A stretch of 64,000 bases of DNA from Verrucomicrobiaceae bacterium (GCA_027484055.1 JAIXQH010000054.1:1-64000); one strand, 5' to 3'; counted from the first letter of the stretch, positions 1 through 8,878 are shown. Program-made: numbers and translations. Notes: generated from the sequence alone by a model not told the origin.

Positions 1-474
1 GCGACGGGAAAAGGCGACGGAGCGAAGGCGAAAGCAGGATTAGTCCGCGCCATCATGGCCGACAAGGGCTGGGAAGCGGATGCACGGCGCTGGGCCGGGC
101 AAGTCTCGAAGCGGTATCGGATGATCTTGCTAGAAGAGGGCGAGGAGAAGACGCGGGAGACGATTGATGCCAAAGGAGCATGCGTGATCGAGGTGGTGAA
201 AAAGGGAATGGCTAAAGCGACGGTTGCGGCGGAGCTGGCGGATTTAGAGAATCGTGAAGATGTGGCACTAAGGCAAGTGCTGCGCTGGCGGGCGAGGTAC
301 TTTACGGATGGGGCCGTGGTGGGAAGTCGCGCCTTTGTAGATGCATTTTTTCACGAATGCCGTGAACGATTTGGGGCAAAACGGAAAACGGGAGCCCGAA
401 AGATGCGAGGAAGCGCGAGCGGCGCGGCTGAGCTGCTATGGAGCGCGAGAGATCTTCGACGCGATGTGGGTTGA
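1..474 (+). CDS. REP-associated tyrosine transposase (RAYT), C-terminal part
   Basis: The reading frame is open from the first base, so the gene starts left of the window; the ATG at 55 is internal. The last 60 residues contain the ending I associate with Y1-type REP-associated transposases: a phrase close to VVGSRAFVDAFFHECRERFG, then KRKTGARKMRG and a final WSARDLR. In the family these proteins move or maintain short palindromic REP sequences as single-stranded DNA. The HUH motif and catalytic tyrosine would lie outside the window, so activity cannot be judged. A REP-like palindrome pair occurs at 32199-32249, but no link to this gene is shown. The family call rests on C-terminal similarity only. 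Confidence 0.7.
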   Translation, partial: ATGKGDGAKAKAGLVRAIMADKGWEADARRWAGQVSKRYRMILLEEGEEKTRETIDAKGACVIEVVKKGMAKATVAAELADLENREDVALRQVLRWRARYFTDGAVVGSRAFVDAFFHECRERFGAKRKTGARKMRGSASGAAELLWSARDLRRDVG

Positions 475-545
475 AGCGGAGACGGTGAAAATAATCGCGC
501 TGGATTTTCGTTTTCATCCGTGGATTCGCCGCCACGCTCTAGGGC

Positions 546-1112
546 ATGTGGCGCTTGTTGTTTTTGTTCTCCATCATCCCCATCGCCGCTGCGCTGATCG
601 CCCGGTGGTTTTTCGGCCTGCGTGTGTTGGCGACGGATGGGCCGCGCTTGTGCCGCTGCGATTTAGCCACTTGGATGCCGTCGCCGGATGATCAGTCGGT
701 GGTCCACCGCAATGAAGATTCCGCGCAGGAATTCGGCCGCCAGCTACGGCTCAAAGCACTGGCCGAGTGGAAAGAAACCGATCCAAAAGCCGCGAAGTCC
801 CGGGAAAATACCCGCCGCTTCGGCATGGCCGTGCCGCCCTTCAGTGGCATCGTCGCACTGATGGCAGTCTTGGTGGCGAAGATCCCGGTCATGGGTGGAC
901 TCTCGGTGCTGCTAGCTGCCACCGCCCTCTCTGCGGTGACGGGGATTCTGTCCCTTCCGCAGGAGTTAAGCGCCATCGCCAAGGCCACGAAAAAACTCAG
1001 GGCATCGAAAAATTTCCCCCATTCGGATGACGAAAGCGCCGTCAGCCGCTGCGCCATGGCCCATGCGTGGAAGGAAGCTCTACCGCCCATTCTCAACTTG
1101 CTGCAACGCTGA
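546..1112 (+). CDS. Hypothetical membrane protein
   Basis: A 188-residue protein I do not recognise. It opens with a hydrophobic segment (about residues 3-23), continues with a polar stretch rich in charged residues (about 50-95), and has a second hydrophobic block (about 98-140, probably two closely spaced membrane segments). The C-terminal 45 residues are soluble and charged. It lies 31 bases before the secreted protease gene on the same strand and could be co-transcribed with it. No catalytic motif is visible. The call as a real gene rests on the coherent membrane topology and on the lack of a competing frame. Confidence 0.55.
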   Translation: MWRLLFLFSIIPIAAALIARWFFGLRVLATDGPRLCRCDLATWMPSPDDQSVVHRNEDSAQEFGRQLRLKALAEWKETDPKAAKSRENTRRFGMAVPPFSGIVALMAVLVAKIPVMGGLSVLLAATALSAVTGILSLPQELSAIAKATKKLRASKNFPHSDDESAVSRCAMAHAWKEALPPILNLLQR

Positions 1113-1142
1113 GCGGGCCGTAAATTCTGCTCGATTCGGAAA

Positions 1143-3161
1143 ATGGCCAGGTCGTTCACTCTCATCTCCGCAGCGCTGGTTCTCGGGCTGAACAGTTCCC
1201 AGCAAGTGCTGGCAGATTGGCGGGATGACGTCGGCTACACCCGCCTGCTCGACCTCTCTGCGGCAGATCTGCCCGCCGCTCCGAGCCGTGGCTTTTCACA
1301 AATCGAAGCGACTCAGGCCGCCAGCCCGGTGACCTTTTTACCCGATTCACAGAACCCGCTGTTCGCCGGGAAAACCTTCACCAACCGGTCCGCCGCAAGT
1401 GGCAACGGCATCAGCGAGCACGCGACACGGGTGGCTAAAAATTTCTTTGGCACCGCCACGAGCCTCATCACGGGAAACTGCCAGATCGACAACTACTTCG
1501 TGGACGAGTGGCTCTTTGGCGATTTCCTCAGAACCGGCAACATCCTGGAGCCGCTCACCGAGTCACGGGCGGTGCAAAATCACAGCTGGGTCGCAGCGAG
1601 CGCTGGCTTCCCCGAGGCGTCTGCCCAAGAAATCAATCGTCGGCTGGACTTCGCCATCAACCGCGACGGCTTCGTCTGCTGCGTCGGCTCGGACAACGCT
1701 GGGGCGAGCATCCTCCCACAACTGCTCTGCCAGAGCTACAACACCATTTCAGTCGGACGCGACGATGGCAACCACAGCGCGGGGCTGACGGATTTCGACG
1801 GTCCAGGCCGCACGAAACCGGACATAGTCGCCCCCAGCGCCAGTCCTGAGTTTGCCACCAGTTGGACCACGCCGATGGTGGCCGGCGCGGCGGGGTTACT
1901 CCACGCCAAGCTTGTCGCCGCGCCCTACTCGCTCACGGGAGCCAATCTACCACGGGTTATTAAATCCTTACTCCTCGCCACAGCGACCAAGACGTCGAAC
2001 TGGGCGAACACATCGACCCGACCGCTGGATCCTGAATACGGCGCGGGAGTCCTCAACGTCTATCATGCCTACCAAGCCCTACGCAGCGGACGAGTGAGCG
2101 CCTCTAATAGCGTGGCCCATCCCCCACGCGGCTGGGCGGCGGAAACGGTGAACGGAAATTCCAGTAAAACCTACTACTTCACCATCCCAGCAGGAGTCGT
2201 CGCCACCCCATTTCGCGCAGCGCTCACCTGGCACCGCTCGGTGACAAAGTCGGTGCGTGGCACGTGGAACTCCAGTCTGGCCAACTTGAACCTGCGACTC
2301 TATCAGGCAAATGGATTTTCCCTCGGCAGCCTGCTGACCTCCAGCCTCAGCACGGTGGATAATGTGGAGTTCTTGGACCTCACCGCGCAGACACCGGGCA
2401 GCTATGCCTTGGTCGTTGAAAATAGTTCCAGCACAAACACAGCCTATGCACTCGCTTGGCATAGCCTGCCGACGGTGAAGGCGCTCGCCACCCAGCCATT
2501 GGCGCGGGAAATCGACTCGCAGGCCGCGCTGGTTACGGTGACCCGCACCGGGACGACGACTCTACCCCTCCGCGTGCCACTTAGCTACGGCGGCACGGCA
2601 GTGGCGGGTGTGGATTTCCCTGCGCTGCCCAGCAGCATCATCATCCCAGCGGGTCAGACCTCTGCCACCTTAGAAATTTCAGTGATTGCGGACAATCGGC
2701 CCACAGGAAATCGCACGCTGGAGGTCGGTATCGGTGCAGATTTCGGACTGCTCCGGGATGCACTGCAACCCGCGCTGGTGACCTTGGAGGATAAGCCCTT
2801 CGACGCCTGGCGATTCACCCATTTCACCAACTCGGAGCTCGGAATCAGTTTAGAGCTCGCAGACCCGGACGCAGACTCGCTGCCCAACTTGATCGAGTAT
2901 GCACTCGCGCTCGATCCGCACTCGCCCAGTATCTCAGCACTCAGCCCCAGTCGCGCTGGCGACTACCTCAGCCTGACTGCTGCGAAGAATCCAAGCGCCA
3001 GCGATCTACTCTGGTCCGCCGAAACGAGTGGCGATCTCGTCTCGTGGCAGGACGCCGTGATCTTGGTGAATACCAGCAGCAGCTTTTCCGCCCGCGACAG
3101 CGTGCCACTTGGCAATCCAGGCCCACGCTTCATCCGGCTGAAAATCACCCGCAGTCCTTAG
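1143..3161 (+). CDS. Secreted S8-like (subtilase) serine protease with Calx-beta-like domain
   Basis: 672 residues with an N-terminal signal peptide (hydrophobic to about residue 24). The catalytic histidine is probably His93 in EHATRVA and the serine Ser240 in TSWTTPMVAG, matching the HGTxVA and GTSxATPxVAG blocks of subtilases. The usual aspartate before the histidine is not obvious; QIEA at about 53-56 sits where it would be expected. Residues about 455-540 resemble a Calx-beta module, and the region from about 555 (DPDADSLPNLIEYAL) is a calcium-binding-like tail common in exported proteins of this phylum. It probably digests extracellular protein. Its end overlaps the convergent moaE-MOSC gene by 17 bases. 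Confidence 0.75.
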   Translation: MARSFTLISAALVLGLNSSQQVLADWRDDVGYTRLLDLSAADLPAAPSRGFSQIEATQAASPVTFLPDSQNPLFAGKTFTNRSAASGNGISEHATRVAKNFFGTATSLITGNCQIDNYFVDEWLFGDFLRTGNILEPLTESRAVQNHSWVAASAGFPEASAQEINRRLDFAINRDGFVCCVGSDNAGASILPQLLCQSYNTISVGRDDGNHSAGLTDFDGPGRTKPDIVAPSASPEFATSWTTPMVAGAAGLLHAKLVAAPYSLTGANLPRVIKSLLLATATKTSNWANTSTRPLDPEYGAGVLNVYHAYQALRSGRVSASNSVAHPPRGWAAETVNGNSSKTYYFTIPAGVVATPFRAALTWHRSVTKSVRGTWNSSLANLNLRLYQANGFSLGSLLTSSLSTVDNVEFLDLTAQTPGSYALVVENSSSTNTAYALAWHSLPTVKALATQPLAREIDSQAALVTVTRTGTTTLPLRVPLSYGGTAVAGVDFPALPSSIIIPAGQTSATLEISVIADNRPTGNRTLEVGIGADFGLLRDALQPALVTLEDKPFDAWRFTHFTNSELGISLELADPDADSLPNLIEYALALDPHSPSISALSPSRAGDYLSLTAAKNPSASDLLWSAETSGDLVSWQDAVILVNTSSSFSARDSVPLGNPGPRFIRLKITRSP

Positions 3162-4086
3162 TCCGCAGCACTCCGTCGCTCAGAATCCTCGCTCGCAGGC
3201 CACCGCGGAACTTGGCTTTGAGAAATTCTTCCGCACCTGGGGCAACGACTTCATCCATCCAGTAACAAGGCTTGCACTCCTCGCTCGCCTCGAAGTCGAT
3301 CCCTTGAAACCGGAAGCGCTTCCCCACCCACTCGGCGAGGTCGATGCCTTTCACGATGAGGTTGCGGCGGAAAACGGCGCTGGAAAGATCCGGTTGGGAA
3401 AACTGCTCGCGCACCGCCTCCACCGCAGCGGCGTCAAAAAAACTGACCTGGCCCTTGAAATCTGGCTTGTAGCCGAAATAGCGATCGCCCCGTAGGCCCA
3501 TGCCCGCCACGCACTCGACGCTCGGCACGCTGCGGATTCCGTGCTCAAGGCGGCCTTTTTCATGCCGCCCGCGGAAGTCATTCCCCTCTGAAATCCAGAT
3601 TTCAAGCAGATCCGCCTGCCACTCTGGCAGGGACTCGCCCGTTTCTGCGGAGCGTAAATCCGGGCCGACCCACTCAGTGTGACCGTCGGCATAGGTTTCT
3701 TTTTTCCAAATCGGCAACTCGTATTTCAGCCGCTCCATGATGGCCCGGGCCGCGTCGAAAGCCGCCGCACGGTGAGCCGATGCCACTCCGACCCACACAG
3801 CAACGTCGCCAATCGCAAGTGCCCCGGTGCGGTGCGCGGCTTGAACGGCGAGCAGCCCATGGCGGGCCGCTTCTTCGGCGAGGATTTTCTGCCCCGTGGC
3901 GAGTGCAAGCACGGCGTAGGCTTGGTATTCGAGATGACTCACGGCTTGGCCCGCGTTGTGATTCCGCACCCGACCGTCGAAGGTGACGATCGCACCCGCC
4001 GCCGGATCGCCGAGTGGCGCGGACAGGGCGGGGATGTCCAGCGCTTGGTCGCTAAGGGAAAAATGGATGGGCAATGGTGAATTCAT
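3145..4086 (-). CDS. moaE: Molybdopterin synthase large subunit MoaE fused to a MOSC domain
   Basis: 313 residues made of two recognisable parts. Residues 1 to about 145 are MoaE: the GAIVTFDGRVRNHN block, the HRTGALAIGD block and the PIWKKE motif carrying the catalytic lysine. MoaE with MoaD inserts the dithiolene sulfurs into precursor Z. Residues about 160-313 are MOSC-like: EHGIRSVPSVECVAGMGLRGD opens the domain, FRRNLIVKGIDL and the ECKPCYWMD cysteine motif follow. MOSC domains handle sulfur or the cofactor itself, as in molybdenum cofactor sulfurases. It is last in the minus-strand operon, 5 bases after moaD. Fusing the two would join cofactor dithiolene formation to a later sulfur or carrier step (inference). 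Confidence 0.88.
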   Translation of the reverse strand: MNSPLPIHFSLSDQALDIPALSAPLGDPAAGAIVTFDGRVRNHNAGQAVSHLEYQAYAVLALATGQKILAEEAARHGLLAVQAAHRTGALAIGDVAVWVGVASAHRAAAFDAARAIMERLKYELPIWKKETYADGHTEWVGPDLRSAETGESLPEWQADLLEIWISEGNDFRGRHEKGRLEHGIRSVPSVECVAGMGLRGDRYFGYKPDFKGQVSFFDAAAVEAVREQFSQPDLSSAVFRRNLIVKGIDLAEWVGKRFRFQGIDFEASEECKPCYWMDEVVAPGAEEFLKAKFRGGLRARILSDGVLRTKDCG

Positions 4087-4091
4087 AACAG

Positions 4092-4331
4092 TTATCCGCC
4101 GGACATCGGTGGAAGGAAAGCGACACGATCATTCTCATGCAGTGGCCGATCCCAAGCGGCAAATTCATCATTCACCGCGGCCCGGAAATGCTCAACTTGC
4201 AGCCCGAGCTGGTGACCGGCATCGAGCTCAGCATAAAGTTCCGCCGGTGTGGCAGCGGCGCTGGTGATGGATTCCTCGCGGAGTCCACGGCGCTCGGCTA
4301 ACAGCCCGAAATAACAGACCTGATACGTCAT
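4092..4331 (-). CDS. moaD: Molybdopterin synthase small subunit MoaD
   Basis: 79 residues with the beta-grasp, ubiquitin-like profile of MoaD and the required C-terminal Gly-Gly (ending FLPPMSGG), which is thiocarboxylated to donate sulfur. I place the start at MTYQVCYFG because this ATG overlaps the mobA stop as ATGA; a longer in-frame start seven codons upstream would run further into mobA. It pairs with the MoaE half of the next gene, 5 bases downstream. The overlap points to translational coupling within the operon. Confidence 0.9.
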   Translation of the reverse strand: MTYQVCYFGLLAERRGLREESITSAAATPAELYAELDAGHQLGLQVEHFRAAVNDEFAAWDRPLHENDRVAFLPPMSGG

Positions 4332-4915
4332 GACTGGTTGGCAGTTTCCCAATCTTCTGGGGTGTTCGCATTATCGAGCGCACGCGGGCTAACGGGTTCT
4401 AGCAAGCGGCATTCATGGCGGATCAAAATTTTCCGTGGGCAGCGGAAATCCGCCGCTTGTGCCTCTGCTAGGATCGGCACCGCGGCCGGTGTATAGAGGG
4501 TGCAAAGCGGCTCAGGCAGTTGGTCGAACTCACTGCGGTAGGCGAGGAATTTTTCCTCCGGTGCCAGTGACTCGACGAGGTGGATCAGAGTGCTCGCATC
4601 CAGCCGTGGGAGATCACACGCCACCACCAACCAAGTCGCAGCGGGCGCTTTTTTCATCCCAGAAACCATCCCCACCATCGGCCCAAGGCTTTCTCCCGCC
4701 GGGTCGCGGACGATGTTTAGACCCTCTAGGCCCGCTGGGATTTCTTGATCGTGGCGGAGTGAAATGCTGACCGATTCACAGCCCGCCTGCGCCAGTAAAT
4801 CGGCACACCGCCGCACCAGCGAGCGACCATCTGGGTGGATCAGCGTGGCCTTGTCTCGCCCCATACGAGCGCTGCGGCCGCCCGCGAGAACGAGTCCGTG
4901 TAGGGGAAATTTCAT
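4328..4915 (-). CDS. mobA: Molybdenum cofactor guanylyltransferase
   Basis: 195 residues starting with the nucleotidyltransferase signature LVLAGGRSARMGRDKA (about residues 9-24), followed by the VACDLPRLD metal and nucleotide site near residue 105. MobA adds GMP to molybdenum cofactor to make the bis-MGD form used by DMSO-reductase-type enzymes. The start ATG overlaps the moaC stop, and the stop overlaps the moaD start, both as ATGA. A partner molybdoenzyme is not in the window, so the user of bis-MGD is unknown here. Confidence 0.9.
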   Translation of the reverse strand: MKFPLHGLVLAGGRSARMGRDKATLIHPDGRSLVRRCADLLAQAGCESVSISLRHDQEIPAGLEGLNIVRDPAGESLGPMVGMVSGMKKAPAATWLVVACDLPRLDASTLIHLVESLAPEEKFLAYRSEFDQLPEPLCTLYTPAAVPILAEAQAADFRCPRKILIRHECRLLEPVSPRALDNANTPEDWETANQS

Positions 4916-5403
4916 GAACGTGAATCGGCGTGGTAATCACCGGACTTGCCGCCGGTTTTCGAGAGGAGGCGGAGATCGAGAATGCGGATGCCCTTATTCA
5001 TCGCCTTGCACATGTCATAAACTGTCAGCGCCGCGACGCTTGCACCGGTCATGGCCTCCATTTCGACCCCGGTCTTGCCAGTGGTGGAGACCTCACAACG
5101 GATGCACAGGCCGGTGGCGGTGGGCGTGAGGGTGAAGTCGCATTTCTCCACCGGCAGCGGGTGGCAAAAGGGGATGAGTTCACTGGTTTTTTTCACCGCC
5201 ATGGTTCCGGCGATGATGGCCGTCTGGCACACCGGGCCTTTCGGCCCTTGAAGATCATTCGCTTGGAAGCGGTCGATGATGGCAGCGCCGAGTTCGACCC
5301 AGACCTCCGCCACCGCCGTGCGGCTGGCTGGGGATTTCTCGGTGATATCAACCATCGTCGGTTGACCCGCGCGGAGGTGGGTGAAGGTGGATTCTAGAGC
5401 CAT
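4912..5403 (-). CDS. moaC: Cyclic pyranopterin monophosphate synthase
   Basis: 163 residues with the family's landmarks: MVDITEKSPASRTAVA near the N-terminus, the IPFCHPLPVEKCDF block and the GVEMEAMTGASVAALTVYDM block with the active-site residues. MoaC converts 3',8-cyclo-GTP into precursor Z. Its normal partner MoaA, the radical SAM enzyme that makes the substrate, is not encoded in this window. The start overlaps the end of moeA by 10 bases; a later in-frame Met (MVDITEK) is possible but would lose conserved sequence context. The gene is part of the moeA-to-moaE operon. Confidence 0.93.
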   Translation of the reverse strand: MALESTFTHLRAGQPTMVDITEKSPASRTAVAEVWVELGAAIIDRFQANDLQGPKGPVCQTAIIAGTMAVKKTSELIPFCHPLPVEKCDFTLTPTATGLCIRCEVSTTGKTGVEMEAMTGASVAALTVYDMCKAMNKGIRILDLRLLSKTGGKSGDYHADSRS

Positions 5404-6581
5404 GCTGTGAAGGGAAATGCGACCGCAGACGTGCCGCTGGGCGGAAGAGTGACGAAGCCTGCGCTCTTGAGCAAGCCGATGAAATCCCCACTATTCCCGA
5501 TCGCCGCCGCTTCGGCCCGGCCATCGGCCCGCAGAGTTACCGGCAGGTGACGAGTGAAGCCCGGGAGCTGCGAGCGAGTATCATCCAACGTGACCATGCG
5601 GCGGGGTTGTGGTGTAACCCCACTCGCCGCTAACAGGGAGGGCAGCACGAAGGTGTGCAGCCCGGTGAGGGCAGAAACGGGATTTCCCGGCAGGGCGAAG
5701 ATGAGCTGCCCACGCGGGCCGAGCCATGCACCCGCCGGTTTTCCCGGACGGTGAGCGACTCCATGGAAGAGCCTATTGCATCCAAGATCATTCAGCAAAC
5801 TCGGCACAAAATCCCGAGCACCCATCGAGACCGCTCCGGTCAGGACCAAGAAATCGTGATCTGCGAGATAAGCCTCCAAGCGCGGTCGTGCGGCAGCAGC
5901 ATCGTCATGGAGCACCGCGACCGTGGCTGGCGGAAAATCGGCGCGAGTGAGCGCCGCTGCTAGCGAATGGGCATTTGACTGCCGGATCTGGTGGGCGGCA
6001 GGAATCTCATGCACCGCCACCAACTCGTCTCCGGTGGCAATGATGGCGAGCCTCGGTAAACACGACACTTGTAACCACGCCGCACCACAGGACGCCGCCA
6101 CGCCGATTTCCCGTGAGCCGAGTAAAGTCCCCACCTCCAACAACACCTCCCCTGCCCCTGCATCGCTACCACAGCGGTGGATCGAGCGGCCTGCTTCGGG
6201 ATTTGCCGTGTCGGAAAAATGCACCACTCCCCTCTCCCCCGCCCTGCTTTCCTCCACTGGAATGATGCAGTCAGCCCCCTCTGGGCAGGGCGCTCCGGTC
6301 ATGACTTCCAGACAGGTCCCAGCGGCACTGCTCAACGAAGCTCGCGGGCGGCCCGCTGGAGCACTGCCGGTGACTTGAAAGGATCTAAGTCCGGCCTGCC
6401 AATCCGAAAAACGCAGCGCGTAGCCATCCATCATCACCCGGTCAAACGCCGGATAGGCCCGATCCGCCACGACCTTTTCACGCAACACACGCCCGGCAGC
6501 CATTTCCAAGGAACATGACTCTACGCCGCTGAGTGGGGTGTGGCACAGGAGTGAATCGAGTGCCTCGTGGAAGGAAACCAT
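5394..6581 (-). CDS. moeA: Molybdopterin molybdenumtransferase
   Basis: 395 residues from the chosen start (MVSFHEALD); upstream in-frame Met codons precede sequence unlike the family. Landmarks are FDRVMMDGYALR (about 42-53), the AIIATGDELV block of the MogA-like domain, GAVSMGARDFV and ALPGNPVSALTGLHTFVLP. MoeA inserts molybdate into adenylylated molybdopterin. It is the first gene of the minus-strand Moco operon. The 295 bases upstream (6582-6876), shared with a divergent gene, contain no gene or riboswitch I can recognise. Confidence 0.92.
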   Translation of the reverse strand: MVSFHEALDSLLCHTPLSGVESCSLEMAAGRVLREKVVADRAYPAFDRVMMDGYALRFSDWQAGLRSFQVTGSAPAGRPRASLSSAAGTCLEVMTGAPCPEGADCIIPVEESRAGERGVVHFSDTANPEAGRSIHRCGSDAGAGEVLLEVGTLLGSREIGVAASCGAAWLQVSCLPRLAIIATGDELVAVHEIPAAHQIRQSNAHSLAAALTRADFPPATVAVLHDDAAAARPRLEAYLADHDFLVLTGAVSMGARDFVPSLLNDLGCNRLFHGVAHRPGKPAGAWLGPRGQLIFALPGNPVSALTGLHTFVLPSLLAASGVTPQPRRMVTLDDTRSQLPGFTRHLPVTLRADGRAEAAAIGNSGDFIGLLKSAGFVTLPPSGTSAVAFPFTAWL

Positions 6582-6876
6582 GACCGGAGTTTCGCCGCGA
6601 TCGCTTGCACGCCAAGCGTAAATCGCCCTAGTAATCAGACGCCACGAGCAAGACTTGTCGGGTAAACTCTGAGAACATCCCCGCCAGCCAGGGAGAGCTG
6701 CCCGTCCAGCAGTCGCTCGATCGGCCACTCTAGCATCTGAATCATGCGGCTGCGGCATAGCTCTAGGCAAGAATCTGCCTCGACAATCGAGCGACTTACG
6801 CTACCAATTTCCCTGTAATCTGGGATAGTCTGCCTATTGGATTTCACAGAACACTCGACATTTCAAATCAGATACT

Positions 6877-7671
6877 ATGAAACTTCACTTCATCAAAATT
6901 GGAGCATTCGCATTCAGCTTAATTCCTGCCACTGGGTATTCACAATACGCCTACAGTCAGAATGCGACATTTTCGCTCACCGTTACCGTTCCTCTCCCCA
7001 CCCTTACGGCCAGAGACCCTGAGGGTAGAGTGCTCACCGGTCAGGGCCTCAAATATGAGAATGAATATACAACCACCAAGGGAACTATCGAAACGAAGGT
7101 CGTTGAGTCGGGATCTAAAATGGCTCCGTTCAAAATTTCAAATAGAGAAATTCTTGAGGAACTCGTCTCAGACGGTGTCATTGGGTCGATAACCGGCTAT
7201 TCCATCACGCTCTATACAATAGACAATGAAACTGAAGAGGCCGACACCTTTGCCTATTATCTCACCAAAAAAGGCGCAACTCCTATCAATATCACTGATA
7301 AAATCTCATTCGGACCGACGGAGTCTGAGGCCATATCTGCGACTTTTAACGAACGCTCTGTGACGACTACAAATTCGGTTACATCTGCCTCATTAACAAC
7401 TTACACAAAAACCGCTAGTGTCAAAGGTTTATATGGACTGAATATCAATGCCGGCGAAATTTCCGTTTACGGAAACAGTATCTTTACGTTTTCAGAAGCT
7501 TACAAAATTTTTGGTAGGGGCGCAGAAAGATACGGTTCAGAAGTTCCTGGCGCTTCCAAATTAGGGGGCATTATTGGATACATTTCACCCAATGATCAGG
7601 TCAATTTCGTGGTAGAGGGAACGATCTCCCATTCAGCGGGCGTCCCAATAAGCCTTCCACCCGCTCCGTGA
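6877..7671 (+). CDS. Secreted hypothetical protein
   Basis: 264 residues; I do not recognise the family. A signal peptide spans about residues 1-22 (hydrophobic core AFAFSLIPATGYS). The mature part is rich in Thr, Ser, Ile and Asn, predicted beta-rich, with no cysteines and no visible catalytic motif; the C-terminus is proline-rich. Base use is clearly richer in A/T than in neighbouring genes, which fits recent acquisition. It is transcribed away from moeA and has no obvious partner, although the next gene to the right is an AT-rich lipoprotein on the other strand. Confidence 0.6.
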   Translation: MKLHFIKIGAFAFSLIPATGYSQYAYSQNATFSLTVTVPLPTLTARDPEGRVLTGQGLKYENEYTTTKGTIETKVVESGSKMAPFKISNREILEELVSDGVIGSITGYSITLYTIDNETEEADTFAYYLTKKGATPINITDKISFGPTESEAISATFNERSVTTTNSVTSASLTTYTKTASVKGLYGLNINAGEISVYGNSIFTFSEAYKIFGRGAERYGSEVPGASKLGGIIGYISPNDQVNFVVEGTISHSAGVPISLPPAP

Positions 7672-7797
7672 AATCCCCCCCTTTTTTCCCGCCTCCGGTG
7701 CGGCCACCCGCTCTTCTTGGGCGGGCTTAGCAATGCGAAGCCCCCTTAACGGCCTTCACCCCCAAAGCAATTTCCTAGCAACAAAAGTGTTCACATC

Positions 7798-8487
7798 CTA
7801 TAGCCCAAGAGTCTGAGCCTGAAAATGGGATAAACACTTTTGAGCACCTATTTTCAGCTCCTTCTTCAGTCTCGCAGCACCATCGCGCATGAGTTCTTGG
7901 TAACTGGGAGAATTTGAATTTTTTTCTGGCAGACCTGTACCGCAGACATCTTGTGCAACAACTGCCCCGGTCTTGCAATCGATCATCCTTAATTGTGCTG
8001 AGTAACCCACCCAATAGGTAGCCCAATTGAACGGGAAATAAGAAAATGACCAGCCCGTTGTCGCTACGTCGAGAGCGTAATCAGCGTCGCGGCAGCAATC
8101 GGCGATCTCTTGAGTTTTGTTGACTGACAATCGTCGTGATCCTTTACGCTGCATTCCATGTTTGCGCTCCATTTTCTTGAGTAGTTCCTCGGAAATCCAG
8201 TTTGCAGGATCTTCGATTCTATTGTTTGCGACGATTGAGTTTCCTTCCTCAGTCATAAGTGACGTTGAAATTCCCGATCCGATTGGTCCCAAAGCTCCCG
8301 CAACGGCAGCCTTATCCGCCGTGGAAGCTAGAAAATCAGGCTTTGACCTCTCTACTTTTACAATGCTCTTACCGGCTAACTTTTGTGCATCGCTAGGCGA
8401 AAGCGGCTTCATGCTGGCGCACGAAGCAAACCAAGGCAGTATAAGAGCGAGGGTAAGAATGCGAGGTTCTCGAAATATTCCAATCAT
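7798..8487 (-). CDS. Hypothetical lipoprotein
   Basis: 229 residues from the start MIGIFREPRILTLALIL, chosen because it gives a lipoprotein signal with lipobox WFASC; longer in-frame extensions read through non-hydrophobic sequence. Residues about 60-85 include a small Gly/Ala-rich hydrophobic stretch (AAVAGALGPIGSGIS). Two cysteines follow at DCCRDADY, and two more in DCKTGAVVAQDVC. I do not recognise the family. It may be envelope-anchored and stress-related, but nothing in the context supports a specific role. It shares the AT-rich base use of its right-hand neighbour at 6.9-7.7 kb. Confidence 0.6.
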   Translation of the reverse strand: MIGIFREPRILTLALILPWFASCASMKPLSPSDAQKLAGKSIVKVERSKPDFLASTADKAAVAGALGPIGSGISTSLMTEEGNSIVANNRIEDPANWISEELLKKMERKHGMQRKGSRRLSVNKTQEIADCCRDADYALDVATTGWSFSYFPFNWATYWVGYSAQLRMIDCKTGAVVAQDVCGTGLPEKNSNSPSYQELMRDGAARLKKELKIGAQKCLSHFQAQTLGL

Positions 8488-8878
8488 TGTAAGTGACCGA
8501 TATGCTGCGGCGATGAACAAAAAAATCAACCCATACTTCGTTCGCGGTCTACTTCGGGGTTTCGGCACCAGCCCCGAATAAAAGACATTACACTCACCAA
8601 AAAAGCCCGGCCCAGATGGCACTGGGGCGGGCTGATTGGGAGAAGGAGGTTTTCCTAGCCGATAAAGGGGCGGTCTTGGGGGAGGTGGAAGGCGGTGCGG
8701 GCGGGGGCGCCATCGGCTTGGAGGAGGCGTTGTTTCTGGCGGGCGGCGGCTTGGACTTTTCGCGTACTATTCGTCGGACACTTGCGGAAGCTGGGAAACT
8801 CCTTGTAACTTCAGGGAAATCGAGGATGGTCTGGCACCTCACAGCGGGTTGGTTTTTTCACATGTCCCATATTCACCC
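8488..8878. other. Intergenic stretch with no confirmed gene
   Basis: About 390 bases between two divergently oriented genes. The middle (8640-8760) is strongly G-rich on the plus strand, which creates long but unconvincing frames. The only solid signal is an intrinsic terminator reading to the left (8599-8632). One minus-strand frame ending in LPQDRPFIG with the stop near 8661 has protein-like composition over some 40 residues but no start codon, so it may be a decayed gene end. Confidence 0.4.
8599..8632 (-). terminator. Intrinsic terminator, minus strand
   Basis: An 11-base stem (8605-8615 with 8622-8632, one mismatch) around the loop ATGGCA is followed on the minus strand by six T (8599-8604). 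No intact minus-strand gene ends immediately upstream of it, so it must end either a short RNA, a decayed gene, or antisense transcription. Confidence 0.75.

Noticed and set aside
6635-6847. A 70-codon minus-strand frame in front of moeA
   Set aside because: No recognisable family and no spacing to moeA that would indicate an operon; it occupies the divergent promoter region.
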